From positions 1 through 64,000 of the IMG/VR virus record IMGVR_UViG_3300031857_015401: 64,000 nt of DNA. One strand, 5' to 3'. The DNA is from a virus. Below are positions 44,080 through 52,572 of the stretch, in pieces (position 1 is the first letter of the stretch; each line of letters begins with the position of its first letter). Below the pieces are notes generated by a model that was given only the letters and a program-made list of their open reading frames with translations, did not search any database and was not told the origin of the DNA. The position numbers and the translations under genes are program-made.

Positions 44080-45441
44080 TTAAAAATCTATTAATACGTT
44101 TATTTGTTGTCTTACTGTTGTTGGGTTTGTTGCATATGCCGGAGTGTCCCATTCAATTTCTAATTTATCACCAGCAACAACAGGTAATGGTGATGTTAAT
44201 GTATAATTAATTAATGAACTTGACGAATCAAAAGTCGCGGCACTTGTTATAATTCTTGTGGTTGATTGTGTTATATTATTTATTGAAAATGTGTTTAATT
44301 CAGAAGATCCTAAAGTACCACCAATTGTTCTTGATATGGACACTTGTGTGATATTACCTGTTTTTTGTGATATTAATCTTCTACCATCACTTGATGACGT
44401 AAGAGGAGCTAAATTAAATTGACCCCCAATAAAATATGAGACACTATCTGAAGGACTTACACTATCATGACCAAAAAGTAATGCTATCGATCCCCTTGGC
44501 GTTGTAGATGTCAAAGAACCTCCAACAACAACAACTTTAACACCATTTAAAGAACTACTTAATGTAATATCAAATGAATTTAGTTGATAGTTACTAATAT
44601 TTCCAAAAATTTGTTGATTAGTATTTGTGTCTATAATTTGCGCTAATACTTCAGTTGTACCAAAATTGTGTGTTATTGAAACAGGGATTCCTGACGTATA
44701 GTTATTTGTTTGACTATAAGTATATCCAGTACTGAATCCTGTAATAGAAAACGTACCTCCCGTATTATTTGTGAATGTTGTGGTTCCTGCTGAATATGTA
44801 CCACCAGTTACTCTGATGTCTGTGGGTAAATTTTGATATGTTGTTGCTGAAATTGTATTTACGTTTAAAGTACCATTTAATATTGCCTGTGATCCATCAA
44901 AAGTAAAATTAGATTCCCCTGTTATCACACCAGAAGTACCAAGAGAGGTTAAAACGTAATTATTAACGTTGTTTAAAATTTGAGCCACTCCGCTAGTTCC
45001 TGATGTTCCATTTATTCCGCTAGTTCCTGATGTTCCATTTATTCCGCTAGTTCCTGATGTTCCATTTATTCCGCTAGTTCCATTTATTCCGCTAGTTCCT
45101 GATGTTCCATTTATTCCGCTAGTTCCTGATGTTCCATTAATACCCGATGTTCCGTCAATCCCTGACATTGGTATAGTTACTGTATTACCATCGTTACGGT
45201 AAAGATATAATATCGATGTTCCCGAAAAAAATGTACCGCCAGTAACAAATGTGTTAGTATCTGCAGCAATATTCACAGATAAAGTACCTCCGGTTGGGTT
45301 AATTAAAGTTAAAGTACTTGAAGAATAAGTAATTCCGCTTACCCCCAAACTTTGTAGATAATACAAATTATTATCCATATCTGCAAATGTAAGTTTTGCA
45401 TTCTTATTATCAGGAGGTAGTATTCTAGTTATTAATGACAT
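44080..45441 (-). CDS. Tail fibre protein with collagen-like GTSGIN repeats
   Basis: 453 aa. The N-terminus (LPPDNKNAKLTFADMDNNLY) is of the kind that attaches fibres to the baseplate in marine T4-like phages. Residues about 95-150 are an uninterrupted Gly-X-Y run built of GTSGIN/GTSGTSGIN, a collagen-like stalk that would form a triple helix. The C-terminal part (about 180-453) is beta-rich. SATTYQNLP is shared with the 361-aa fibre. An exact TATTTATA box is 7 bases before the ATG. Confidence 0.8.
   Translation of the reverse strand: MSLITRILPPDNKNAKLTFADMDNNLYYLQSLGVSGITYSSSTLTLINPTGGTLSVNIAADTNTFVTGGTFFSGTSILYLYRNDGNTVTIPMSGIDGTSGINGTSGTSGINGTSGTSGINGTSGINGTSGTSGINGTSGTSGINGTSGTSGVAQILNNVNNYVLTSLGTSGVITGESNFTFDGSQAILNGTLNVNTISATTYQNLPTDIRVTGGTYSAGTTTFTNNTGGTFSITGFSTGYTYSQTNNYTSGIPVSITHNFGTTEVLAQIIDTNTNQQIFGNISNYQLNSFDITLSSSLNGVKVVVVGGSLTSTTPRGSIALLFGHDSVSPSDSVSYFIGGQFNLAPLTSSSDGRRLISQKTGNITQVSISRTIGGTLGSSELNTFSINNITQSTTRIITSAATFDSSSSLINYTLTSPLPVVAGDKLEIEWDTPAYATNPTTVRQQINVLIDF
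44990..45141. repeat. Tandem 27-bp repeats with one 18-bp unit in the collagen-like stalk
   Basis: Three identical 27-base units, one 18-base unit lacking 9 bases, another 27-base unit and a final partial unit. They encode the GTSGTSGIN pattern on the minus strand. Near-perfect identity at DNA level implies recent expansion or active slippage. Every length change is a multiple of three. Confidence 0.9.
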
Positions 45442-45448
45442 TTTATTT

Positions 45449-45456
45449 TATAAATA
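45449..45456 (-). promoter_or_regulatory. TATTTATA box upstream of the collagen-like fibre gene
   Basis: Sense-strand TATTTATA 7 bases before the ATG at 45441. Confidence 0.4.
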
Positions 45457-45462
45457 TAAAGT

Positions 45463-47391
45463 TTATTCAAAATAGAAGAAATCCGCATAACCCTCTTCCA
45501 TATAACCGTTAGTTACCGTACAGTTTGGACACCAAAAATCAAATAGATTAAATTTATTTTTTAATATTCTAAAATTATGTTGTACTTGTGGAGAACTTAA
45601 AGGTTCAACGTACATTCTAAATTGTGATATTCCACCCATAAAAGTTCCTCCAAAATTTTGTTCTAATAAAATATTTGTTGAAAGTCCTGATAATGTTGTT
45701 GCGGATAAAATATTATTCGGAAATAATTCAGGGTCTTGTATGTAAGGTCCGTATGGGTTTGAGCAACCAGAAAAAATTAAATGGTCATGCAATCCTTGGG
45801 TTCCTCCACCAAATGAAATATTAAACGGAACACCAACCTGTTTTTCCTTTTCTGTATTTAATTCTCTTGGTATTATCTCTTCAAAATCCTCAATAACTAA
45901 AAACAAATACCCATTAACATAAAGTTTTAACGTTCCCAATCTATAATCTAATTCCTCAAACCATTTTCTATCAAATCTAACTTTATAAACTTTTGGTTCT
46001 TTTGTGTCACCAGGATGTGTATTCGGTGGAGATATCAATTTATAAGATTGTCCATCAATAGACGATTGGTAAGTTTCTAACCTTAAATCATTAAGTCCTC
46101 CTAAATTTAATAAATCACATTCTTCAATAGTTTTATACCTTTCAAAAACAGCACTTATCATTACCCATCTTTCTTCATCTGTGTCATCACATGCTAAATT
46201 ACATATTTCATAAATTGGTGGTGTTACCACTGTTGTTATTGTATATCCTGTTTGAAATGTTACTCCTGTTGTTTCACAAGTTCCTGTTGTAACGCAATCA
46301 CCTGTTATTTTTATATATTTAACAGCTAAACTCGGATTTAATGGACACCCACTAAATTGAAAAGAAAGTGCGTTTGATAGTACATCAAACTTAGGATCTG
46401 TTTCAGGTAAGGGTACTATTTCTGTCGACGCACAACCACAATTACAACCTGTATTATGGACAGTTGTAAAACCACTATTAGGGTAAACGTGAATACAATT
46501 TGCATTTGTAACGCCAGTATCTGAACAAGCACAAGATTCAATACAAGTTAAATCATTTGTAACTCTTGTATACCCTGAATTTGATTCTGGTGTTCCTGTT
46601 GCACTATGGTAATATTTATTTTCTGACCTTGTACCAAAATAAAAGAATGTCCCTGCGTTTGATGGGTAAACATCATTTAAATATTGTTCAGTAGCATAGT
46701 TAGGGTTATATTCTTCAGTTATTCTTGGTTTTAATAACATTTCAACTGACCAACCCTTATTTACTCTTTCAGGAAAAACTTCATAATCATGACCAAATAA
46801 TTTGTAAAACCCTTGATAAAACCCGCCATATAATTCTTGGTAATACCCAACAGTGTCGCCTGTTTTTGATACAATATTATAAAGAGTGTTTTTTGATCTC
46901 CCCGAAAATTTTACATTTGGTGATTTTGCAAAACTTCTAACGGGGTGCATTTTAAATCTACTATCCCTGTAATCAGGTTCAAATTTGTAAGTATTATCTA
47001 TTCCTTTTATATAATATAAAGTTTCACCAGTTATTTGATTAAATAAACCATTGTCTGTAGCAACTAAACCAACATCACAAATACCAGTGTACGCGGTATA
47101 ACAAGAATAATCTAATTTTTTTGGGTTATAATAATTTAATGAAACTAGTGTGTTATCATCATAATAGTCACCAAAATCTATTGTATATTGTTTTGTAGAA
47201 CCTGAATTTGATAAATCAAACCTTATTGGTAACCTATTACCATCATTTACAGCAATAACGTCATCTGAGAACACAACTTCTTCGTCATAATCTCTTTCAT
47301 CTGAAGCCAAAGTAAGGTCAAAATACTGACCATAGTTTAGTTTCATTTTATATCTTGGGTAATAATACGAATTTATGTTCTGACTTGACAT
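45463..47391 (-). CDS. Cysteine-rich virion structural protein (642 aa), fibre cluster
   Basis: 642 aa, not recognised. It starts MSSQNINSYYYPRYKMKLNY. A cysteine-dense stretch at about 285-320 (CIESCACSD, then TGCNCGCAS) and more cysteines around 350-400 and near the end (FWCPNCTVTNG) suggest disulfide or metal knots. Beta strands and aromatic residues are frequent, and FNISFGGGTQGLHDHLIFSG resembles LamG-like strands of adhesins. It heads the fibre operon, and the TATTTATC box is 10 bases upstream. A baseplate or fibre-network role is inferred from position. Confidence 0.6.
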   Translation of the reverse strand: MSSQNINSYYYPRYKMKLNYGQYFDLTLASDERDYDEEVVFSDDVIAVNDGNRLPIRFDLSNSGSTKQYTIDFGDYYDDNTLVSLNYYNPKKLDYSCYTAYTGICDVGLVATDNGLFNQITGETLYYIKGIDNTYKFEPDYRDSRFKMHPVRSFAKSPNVKFSGRSKNTLYNIVSKTGDTVGYYQELYGGFYQGFYKLFGHDYEVFPERVNKGWSVEMLLKPRITEEYNPNYATEQYLNDVYPSNAGTFFYFGTRSENKYYHSATGTPESNSGYTRVTNDLTCIESCACSDTGVTNANCIHVYPNSGFTTVHNTGCNCGCASTEIVPLPETDPKFDVLSNALSFQFSGCPLNPSLAVKYIKITGDCVTTGTCETTGVTFQTGYTITTVVTPPIYEICNLACDDTDEERWVMISAVFERYKTIEECDLLNLGGLNDLRLETYQSSIDGQSYKLISPPNTHPGDTKEPKVYKVRFDRKWFEELDYRLGTLKLYVNGYLFLVIEDFEEIIPRELNTEKEKQVGVPFNISFGGGTQGLHDHLIFSGCSNPYGPYIQDPELFPNNILSATTLSGLSTNILLEQNFGGTFMGGISQFRMYVEPLSSPQVQHNFRILKNKFNLFDFWCPNCTVTNGYMEEGYADFFYFE

Positions 47392-47401
47392 TCTTTTTTA
47401 T

Positions 47402-47409
47402 GATAAATA
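47402..47409 (-). promoter_or_regulatory. TATTTATC box upstream of the 642-aa gene
   Basis: Sense-strand TATTTATC 10 bases before the ATG at 47391; half of a divergent pair in a 51-base gap. Confidence 0.4.
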
Positions 47410-47421
47410 CTTTAATCGCAG

Positions 47422-47429
47422 TATTTATA
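47422..47429 (+). promoter_or_regulatory. TATTTATA box upstream of the 251-aa gene
   Basis: TATTTATA 13 bases before the ATG at 47443; divergent to the box at 47402-47409. Confidence 0.45.
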
Positions 47430-47442
47430 GGTAAAAGCCTGA

Positions 47443-48198
47443 ATGAAAACATATAAATATTCAACAAAGGAAAGAGCAGAAAGGGTTGCAAAAACACTTG
47501 GTTGCTCAGGCTCACACTATCACAATGAAGATGGTAATAGAAAATATATGCCCTGTAAGGACATGAAAACTTTTAAAGAAAAAACAAAAAAAGAAAAAAA
47601 AGGAAAAGAAGAAGAGGTTACTGAATTAATTGATGATGATGGTACTTGGTTAACATCAAGTATTCCTTTATTAGACCCAGCATCAAGTCTAAATGGTCTG
47701 TCTTTTACTGATAGAACTGTTGGTATGTCTAGAATGCCAAGAGACCCTTTATTAAGAGGTTGGTATGGGTATTACGGAGAAGGAACAATCAAAGAGGAAG
47801 ATATGGAAGATGCGTTTGGTTTTGAAGACACTATGTTTATGGATTATAAAGATACTGTAAAACATTTTCAAAAAAAATTAGGGTTAGACAAAGAGGACGC
47901 CGTTGATAGGACCATACAACAAGGTAAAAAACCTAATTTACATAAAAGGACACCAAAAAAAATAAGTAAATTAAAAAACTTTATAGACAGATTAATTTTA
48001 AAAGAAAAAGAAATCGATGAATCTGAGATTGCCGAAGATGTGTTAGTTGATAAAACAAAATCTAATTTTTTAAATAAAAAAGAAAATGAAGATGTTAATA
48101 AATTGATATTAAAAAATATTAATTCATTAAAAAAAATGGCAAGAAATCAAGGAATAACAACACAACAACTTGTAAGATTAATTAGTCGTGAACAGTAA
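47443..48198 (+). CDS. Hypothetical protein with a C/H-rich N-terminal module
   Basis: 251 aa. The N-terminus (RVAKTLGCSGSHYHNEDGNR followed by KYMPCKDMKTF) contains C..SHYH..(12)..C, a short module that recurs in phage proteins and may bind a metal. A charged linker, an acidic patch (EEDMEDAFGFED) and a lysine-rich helical C-terminus follow. Function unknown; it heads a run of five small plus-strand genes and could belong to the head or packaging group. It overlaps the next gene by 11 bases. Confidence 0.6.
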   Translation: MKTYKYSTKERAERVAKTLGCSGSHYHNEDGNRKYMPCKDMKTFKEKTKKEKKGKEEEVTELIDDDGTWLTSSIPLLDPASSLNGLSFTDRTVGMSRMPRDPLLRGWYGYYGEGTIKEEDMEDAFGFEDTMFMDYKDTVKHFQKKLGLDKEDAVDRTIQQGKKPNLHKRTPKKISKLKNFIDRLILKEKEIDESEIAEDVLVDKTKSNFLNKKENEDVNKLILKNINSLKKMARNQGITTQQLVRLISREQ

Positions 48199-48640
48199 TT
48201 TATACAATAGAAAGGCAAAATTACCTGATGATTTGATAAAACATTTAAAACAATGTGCCGGTTCTGTTAGTGCTGATTCAAATACGGAGGGATTTAATAG
48301 AAATAAAGAAATAGTTAGTAGCGGAGTTGTTACTTACCAACAAATAAAAAGAATAAAAAATTGGTTTGATCAATTTACAGGTAAAAAAGAAGATGCTCCT
48401 TTTATTTTAAATGGTGGTGATAGGATGAAATCGTGGTGTGATGAGGTTTTAAGAGTTTGGAGAGACAACGATTCATCTAGTAAAGAACATAAAAGCGATG
48501 CTGGAATGCAAAACCAATATTTAGATTCTCATGAAAAAAATAGTTTTAATCTAAACGATAAACACACAACAACGGTAGATAATTTAAAAGTTGAAAACGA
48601 GATAAAAAGAATAAATAAACTTATAAAAATAATAAATTAA
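48188..48640 (+). CDS. Hypothetical protein with GTG start
   Basis: 150 aa starting at GTG 48188, overlapping the previous gene by 11 bases; no ATG is near. The segment LPDDLIKHLKQCAGSVSADS and later ITYQQIKRIKNWFDQF-like helices appear conserved in type with small phage proteins near head genes, but no family name can be given. The C-terminus is lysine-rich. Coupling to neighbours by overlap and a 1-base gap supports expression. Confidence 0.6.
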   Translation: MNSNLYNRKAKLPDDLIKHLKQCAGSVSADSNTEGFNRNKEIVSSGVVTYQQIKRIKNWFDQFTGKKEDAPFILNGGDRMKSWCDEVLRVWRDNDSSSKEHKSDAGMQNQYLDSHEKNSFNLNDKHTTTVDNLKVENEIKRINKLIKIIN

Positions 48641-48641
48641 A

Positions 48642-48935
48642 ATGGCGGTACAATCAGATAAAATAGATTTTTCTCAACCTGATAATGAGTTGTCAAGAAT
48701 TGCTGAAGAGCAAAGAAAAAAATTATTTCCAAGAAATGATTTTAAACCAACCGACCCTTATTCGTCAGTTCATCCTGATGCTTTAGCTAATGGTGACAAA
48801 ATTGGTAGGGGGACTGGTGGTGATTTAGATATTTATAACAATAATATTGGAACATCTGATGATGTAACAAAAAGAAAAGAAGAGTTAAAAGTAAATAAAT
48901 ATTCATCTAACAACCCATACTATAACGTTAAATGA
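48642..48935 (+). CDS. Small hypothetical protein
   Basis: 97 aa, not recognised. Largely polar and low in hydrophobic residues, hence probably extended or disordered (QPDNELSRIAEEQRKKLF, then RGTGGDLDIYNNNIG). Begins 1 base after the previous stop and overlaps the next start by 4 bases (ATGA). Confidence 0.5.
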   Translation: MAVQSDKIDFSQPDNELSRIAEEQRKKLFPRNDFKPTDPYSSVHPDALANGDKIGRGTGGDLDIYNNNIGTSDDVTKRKEELKVNKYSSNNPYYNVK

Positions 48936-49324
48936 AACTTCTTAACAGTTTAAAAGGTTTGGTTACTGAGGCTGCGGCTCTTGGTGATGTTCAAGATTCT
49001 ATAAAGAAAAAATCTATTATGATTATTTATTACGATGGTGATGATAATGGAGGAAAGGGATATAGAACAATAGAACCTGTATGTTTAGGATATAGTAAAA
49101 GAGGAAATTTAGTACTAAGAGCATGGGAAAGAGAAGGAGCGTCTTGGTCAGAAAAAAATAAAGGAAATATTTTACCTGGTTGGAGGTTATTTAGATTAGA
49201 TAAAATCTTTACATATAAACCAACTATGGATAATTTTATGGATATAAGACCTTACTATAACCCTAATGGTGATAGATCTATGGATAGGGTCTTAATAAAT
49301 GCAAAATTTGATAATATAACATAA
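48932..49324 (+). CDS. WYL-domain-like protein
   Basis: 130 aa. Residues about 28-95 (IMIIYYDGDDNGGKGYRTIE then PVCLGYSKRGNLVLRAWERE and GWRLFRLDKI) follow the WYL fold pattern: I.Y..dG....R.IEP..LGYS.rGN.VLRA......WR.FRLD.I. WYL domains bind nucleic acids or small ligands in regulators and in phage proteins. There is no DNA-binding helix-turn-helix, so this is a stand-alone module after a helical N-terminus (MKLLNSLKGLVTEAA). It overlaps its predecessor by ATGA. Confidence 0.6.
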   Translation: MKLLNSLKGLVTEAAALGDVQDSIKKKSIMIIYYDGDDNGGKGYRTIEPVCLGYSKRGNLVLRAWEREGASWSEKNKGNILPGWRLFRLDKIFTYKPTMDNFMDIRPYYNPNGDRSMDRVLINAKFDNIT

Positions 49325-49325
49325 T

Positions 49326-49952
49326 ATGGGAACAGCCGAAGATTTGATGCAAAGATTAGCAGTATCAAAAAAAATAATGGAAAAACATAATGAAATAAAA
49401 AGGGGGGACGCTAGATCAATTAACCCATCGGTACAGGAATTTGAACCGGTTTCTGCAAACTATAATATACCGCAAGAATTTATTTCTGAACAAACAACAC
49501 CTAAAAGTACATATGATCCATCACAACCTTTAGATATGGATAGAATTAAAAATTCAAAATTACCTGATGAAATTAAACAACTAATGTTTGAACACCCAAT
49601 AGTACAACCAAGCTCAATTGGTGCCACCGCATTGTCTGATGAAGTTATTGAGGGAGCACAAAGACTAATGGGTAAAACTAATAAAATCACAGAACAACCT
49701 AAAGAAATAAAAACCCAAACAACAAAAATTATTACTGAAAATCATACAAATTCTAATATTAATGTTTCAGAAATTAAAAATATGATTAGAGATGTTGTTA
49801 GAGATACAGTTAGAGATGTTGTTAGAGAAGAACTAAAAGATGCCGGCATGTTAGTAGAATCAACACAAAATTCAAACGAAACAATACAATTTAAAGTTGG
49901 TCAACATTTGTTTATTGGTAAAGTAACAAAAATTAAAAAATTAGAAAAATAA
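49326..49952 (+). CDS. Hypothetical protein with a helical C-terminal repeat
   Basis: 208 aa, not recognised. The N-terminal half is helical and polar; MDRIKNSKLPDEIKQLMFEH (about 71-90) is a candidate conserved helix. The C-terminus has a short coiled segment with repeated RDVVRDTVRDVVREEL, then a beta hairpin (FKVGQHLFIGKVTKI). Candidate virion or packaging accessory. It ends the operon; a strong terminator follows after 21 bases. Confidence 0.55.
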   Translation: MGTAEDLMQRLAVSKKIMEKHNEIKRGDARSINPSVQEFEPVSANYNIPQEFISEQTTPKSTYDPSQPLDMDRIKNSKLPDEIKQLMFEHPIVQPSSIGATALSDEVIEGAQRLMGKTNKITEQPKEIKTQTTKIITENHTNSNINVSEIKNMIRDVVRDTVRDVVREELKDAGMLVESTQNSNETIQFKVGQHLFIGKVTKIKKLEK

Positions 49953-49973
49953 TATTATTTGAGTATCATCTGA

Positions 49974-50004
49974 AATCCACTCCAAAAGGGTGGATTTTTT
50001 GTTT
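49974..50004 (+). terminator. Strong rho-independent terminator before the glycan operon
   Basis: AATCCACTC and GGGTGGATT make a 9-bp stem including one T-G pair, with a 5-base loop, followed by TTTTTTGTTTT on the plus strand. It isolates the structural-type genes from the glycan operon downstream. Confidence 0.85.
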
Positions 50005-50020
50005 TATATTTTTTATATTT

Positions 50021-50028
50021 TATTTAAA
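50021..50028 (+). promoter_or_regulatory. TATTTAAA box upstream of the glycan operon
   Basis: Weak box, TATTTAAA, 11 bases before the ATG at 50040. Position after a terminator supports a new promoter here. Confidence 0.3.
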
Positions 50029-50039
50029 TTATATTTTAA

Positions 50040-51251
50040 ATGAAAAAAATAAAAGTATTAGTACTCCCATCAGACCGCACGGGAGTTGGAAAATTTAGGT
50101 CTGTTGATCCTCATGTAATGTTACAAAATAATCATTCAGACGAATTTCACGTAGATATTGATTACGAACCAAAAATTAATGATATAAATTATTGGAAACA
50201 ATATGATATTGTTCATTTTCATAGATCCATTGGCCAAGATTATAACCAAGCACCGAATATTATTAAAAATTTAAACGCTTTAGGTATTGTAACAATTATG
50301 GATTTGGATGATTATTGGTTACCTACTAAAGAACACCCAGTACATCAGTTAGTAGTTCAAAATAAGTTACATGAAAAAATTATGGATAACTTAAAAGTTG
50401 CAGGTCATGTAACGACAACAACGTCTATTTTTGCTACAGAAATATCTAAACTTAATAAGAATGTTTATGTGTTACCAAACGCAATAAATCCAAACGAGCA
50501 ACAGTTTAAAGCAGAAACATTACCTTCAGATAAGTTAAGATTTGGTTGGTTAGGTGGTTCTTCACATTTACACGACTTAAAATTATTAGACGGTACAATT
50601 AATAAATTAAAACCGTATAACGATAAGTTTAGTATGTACCTTTGTGGTTTTGATATTAGAGGTAGTGTTACAGAAATAAATAAAGAAACTGGAGAACAAA
50701 AACAAAGACCAATTAGACCTGAAGAAACTGTTTGGGCTCGTTACGAAGAAATATTCACAGATAACTATAGAATGGTTACTCCTGAACATAAAGATTTTTT
50801 AATGAAATTTAAAGAAGAAGATTACGTTTCTGATGTCTTACCTTTCTATAATAGAATTTGGACAAAACCTGTAACGAGTTATGCTGCAAATTATAGATGG
50901 TTTGACGTTTCATTAGCACCAATTAAAAACCATATCTTTAATAGAGTTAAGTCACAATTAAAAGTAATTGAAGCAGGGTTTTATAAAAAAGCATTAATCG
51001 CATCTAATGTTGGTCCTTACACAATTGATTTAAAACATTCTTTAAAAAATGGTGAATTTACTGATGGAAATGCGCTTTTAGTGGATGAGGTAAGAAATGG
51101 TGATTGGTCTAAATACATGAAAAAATTAATTGACAACCCTAATTTCGCGTATGATTTAGGCCAACGTCTTTATGAAACAGTTAAAGACACATACGACTTA
51201 AATAAAGTAACAAAAGATAGAGCAGAATTATATAAAACACTTGTAAAATGA
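50040..51251 (+). CDS. Glycosyltransferase, GT4-like (GT-B fold)
   Basis: 403 aa. An N-terminal Rossmann half (IKVLVLPSDRTGVGKFRSVD, ... DIVHFHRS) and a C-terminal half with RFGWLGGSSHLHDLKLL and VIEAGFYKKALIASNVGPY follow the GT-B pattern in which the second domain binds the nucleotide sugar; the E at about 320 in VIEAG is in the usual conserved position. It transfers a sugar to an unknown acceptor. It opens the glycan operon and overlaps the exonuclease by ATGA. Sugar and acceptor cannot be told from sequence. Confidence 0.8.
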   Translation: MKKIKVLVLPSDRTGVGKFRSVDPHVMLQNNHSDEFHVDIDYEPKINDINYWKQYDIVHFHRSIGQDYNQAPNIIKNLNALGIVTIMDLDDYWLPTKEHPVHQLVVQNKLHEKIMDNLKVAGHVTTTTSIFATEISKLNKNVYVLPNAINPNEQQFKAETLPSDKLRFGWLGGSSHLHDLKLLDGTINKLKPYNDKFSMYLCGFDIRGSVTEINKETGEQKQRPIRPEETVWARYEEIFTDNYRMVTPEHKDFLMKFKEEDYVSDVLPFYNRIWTKPVTSYAANYRWFDVSLAPIKNHIFNRVKSQLKVIEAGFYKKALIASNVGPYTIDLKHSLKNGEFTDGNALLVDEVRNGDWSKYMKKLIDNPNFAYDLGQRLYETVKDTYDLNKVTKDRAELYKTLVK

Positions 51252-51967
51252 TAAACATACCTATAACAAAAATTTTATTCTTGGATATTGAAACCGTTGG
51301 TGGTTGTCCTGATTTAGAATCTTGTGAAAGATTTAGTCCTGAAATTGCAGAACAATTTCATAAATATTTTGATTGGTTTATTAAAAGGTTTCCTGAAGAT
51401 AATACAATAGGTAAATCTGAAATAGAATTAAAAAATGAGGTGTTTAAAAAGAGATCCGCTCTTGTTCCTGAATTTGCAAAAATTGTTTGTGTTTCTATGG
51501 CGTTTGTATTGGATAACGGAGAAATTAAAAAACAAACATTTTCAGGTGACGATGAAAAAGAATTATTGTTACAAGTAAGAAATCTTTTGGATAGATGTCA
51601 AAAGTTAGATTTTTATTTATGTGGACATAATCTTAAAAATTTTGATATTCCTATGATGGCAAAAAGAATGATTATTAATGGTATTATGCCATCAAAACTT
51701 CTTCCATCGTATGATACAAAACCTTGGGAGGTAAAAGCGATTGACACAAAAGAAATATGGCAATATGGAGCATACACGGCCATTGGATCATTAGATTTAG
51801 TTTGTTCAACAATGGGAATACCAACACCAAAAGATGGTGAAGTCACTGGAGATAAAGTTCATCACGCTTATTGGGTGGAACAAAAATTACCACAAATTTC
51901 AGAATATTGTGAAAAAGATGTTAATGTATTAATTGAATTTATAAAAAAACTAAAAGAATTAAAGTAA
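51248..51967 (+). CDS. DEDD-family 3'-5' exonuclease, PolB-like
   Basis: 239 aa. The three exonuclease motifs are present: ExoI LFLDIETVGG (D13, E15), ExoII GHNLKNFDIPMM near residue 124-135, and ExoIII EYCEKDVNVL near 218-227. They match stand-alone DEDDy exonucleases related to the PolB proofreading domain. The enzyme trims DNA 3' ends. It starts with an ATGA overlap from the glycosyltransferase and ends in TAATG with the dUTPase, so DNA-metabolism genes are translationally coupled into the glycan run. Confidence 0.8.
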   Translation: MINIPITKILFLDIETVGGCPDLESCERFSPEIAEQFHKYFDWFIKRFPEDNTIGKSEIELKNEVFKKRSALVPEFAKIVCVSMAFVLDNGEIKKQTFSGDDEKELLLQVRNLLDRCQKLDFYLCGHNLKNFDIPMMAKRMIINGIMPSKLLPSYDTKPWEVKAIDTKEIWQYGAYTAIGSLDLVCSTMGIPTPKDGEVTGDKVHHAYWVEQKLPQISEYCEKDVNVLIEFIKKLKELK

Positions 51968-52572
51968 TGATTGAAAAAGTTAAAGATTTACAAAACAAAT
52001 TAAAATTAATCCAAGACCTAAAATCTAGTTTTTTGGAACGTGAAGATTTTTCTGAAGATGAACCAAAAACAATTGAAGAATTAGGTATTGATGAAGATAT
52101 GATATCAAAACATTTTGAAGATCAAATGATAAAAAAAGTTTCTTTAGAATATACAAATTCTTCTGATAATAAAGAACCTGAATACGCTTACGGGTCCGAC
52201 TCTGGTTTTGATTTAAGATCAACCGAAGAATTATGGGTACAAGGAAATGATAGAAAATTAATACCGACAGGTCTAAGATTTGATATTCCTGATGGGTATG
52301 AAATACAAGTAAGAAGTAAAAGTGGTTTAGCATTAAATCAAGGACTAATGGTTTTAAATTCGCCAGGCACTGTGGATAGTGGATATCAGGGTGAAATTAA
52401 AGTTATTTTATTTAACACAACAAAAGAAAGAATTAAAATAGAAAAGGGTCAAAAAATTGCACAAGCAGTTCTTTGTCCTGTAATTAATGGAAAATGGATT
52501 AACTTAGTTAAAGTTGAAGAGATTGGTGAGAAAGATAGAAACGATAAAGGATTTGGTAGTACTGGTTTATGA
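51967..52572 (+). CDS. dut: dUTPase with N-terminal extension
   Basis: 201 aa. All five dUTPase motifs are visible in order: YGSDSGFDLRS, VRSKSGLA, LNSPGTVDSGYQGEIKVIL, KGQKIAQAVL and RNDKGFGSTGL. It hydrolyses dUTP to dUMP, keeping uracil out of phage DNA and supplying dTMP synthesis. About 60 residues before the core are acidic and helical, longer than usual, of unknown purpose. The gene is coupled on both sides (TAATG with the exonuclease, ATGA with the next). Confidence 0.92.
   Translation: MIEKVKDLQNKLKLIQDLKSSFLEREDFSEDEPKTIEELGIDEDMISKHFEDQMIKKVSLEYTNSSDNKEPEYAYGSDSGFDLRSTEELWVQGNDRKLIPTGLRFDIPDGYEIQVRSKSGLALNQGLMVLNSPGTVDSGYQGEIKVILFNTTKERIKIEKGQKIAQAVLCPVINGKWINLVKVEEIGEKDRNDKGFGSTGL

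Noticed and set aside
44990-45141. Tandem repeats as a CRISPR array
   Set aside because: The repeats are contiguous without spacers and are in frame within a collagen-like fibre gene.
49460-49690. Minus-strand open frame inside the 208-aa gene
   Set aside because: Antisense shadow, no conserved features.
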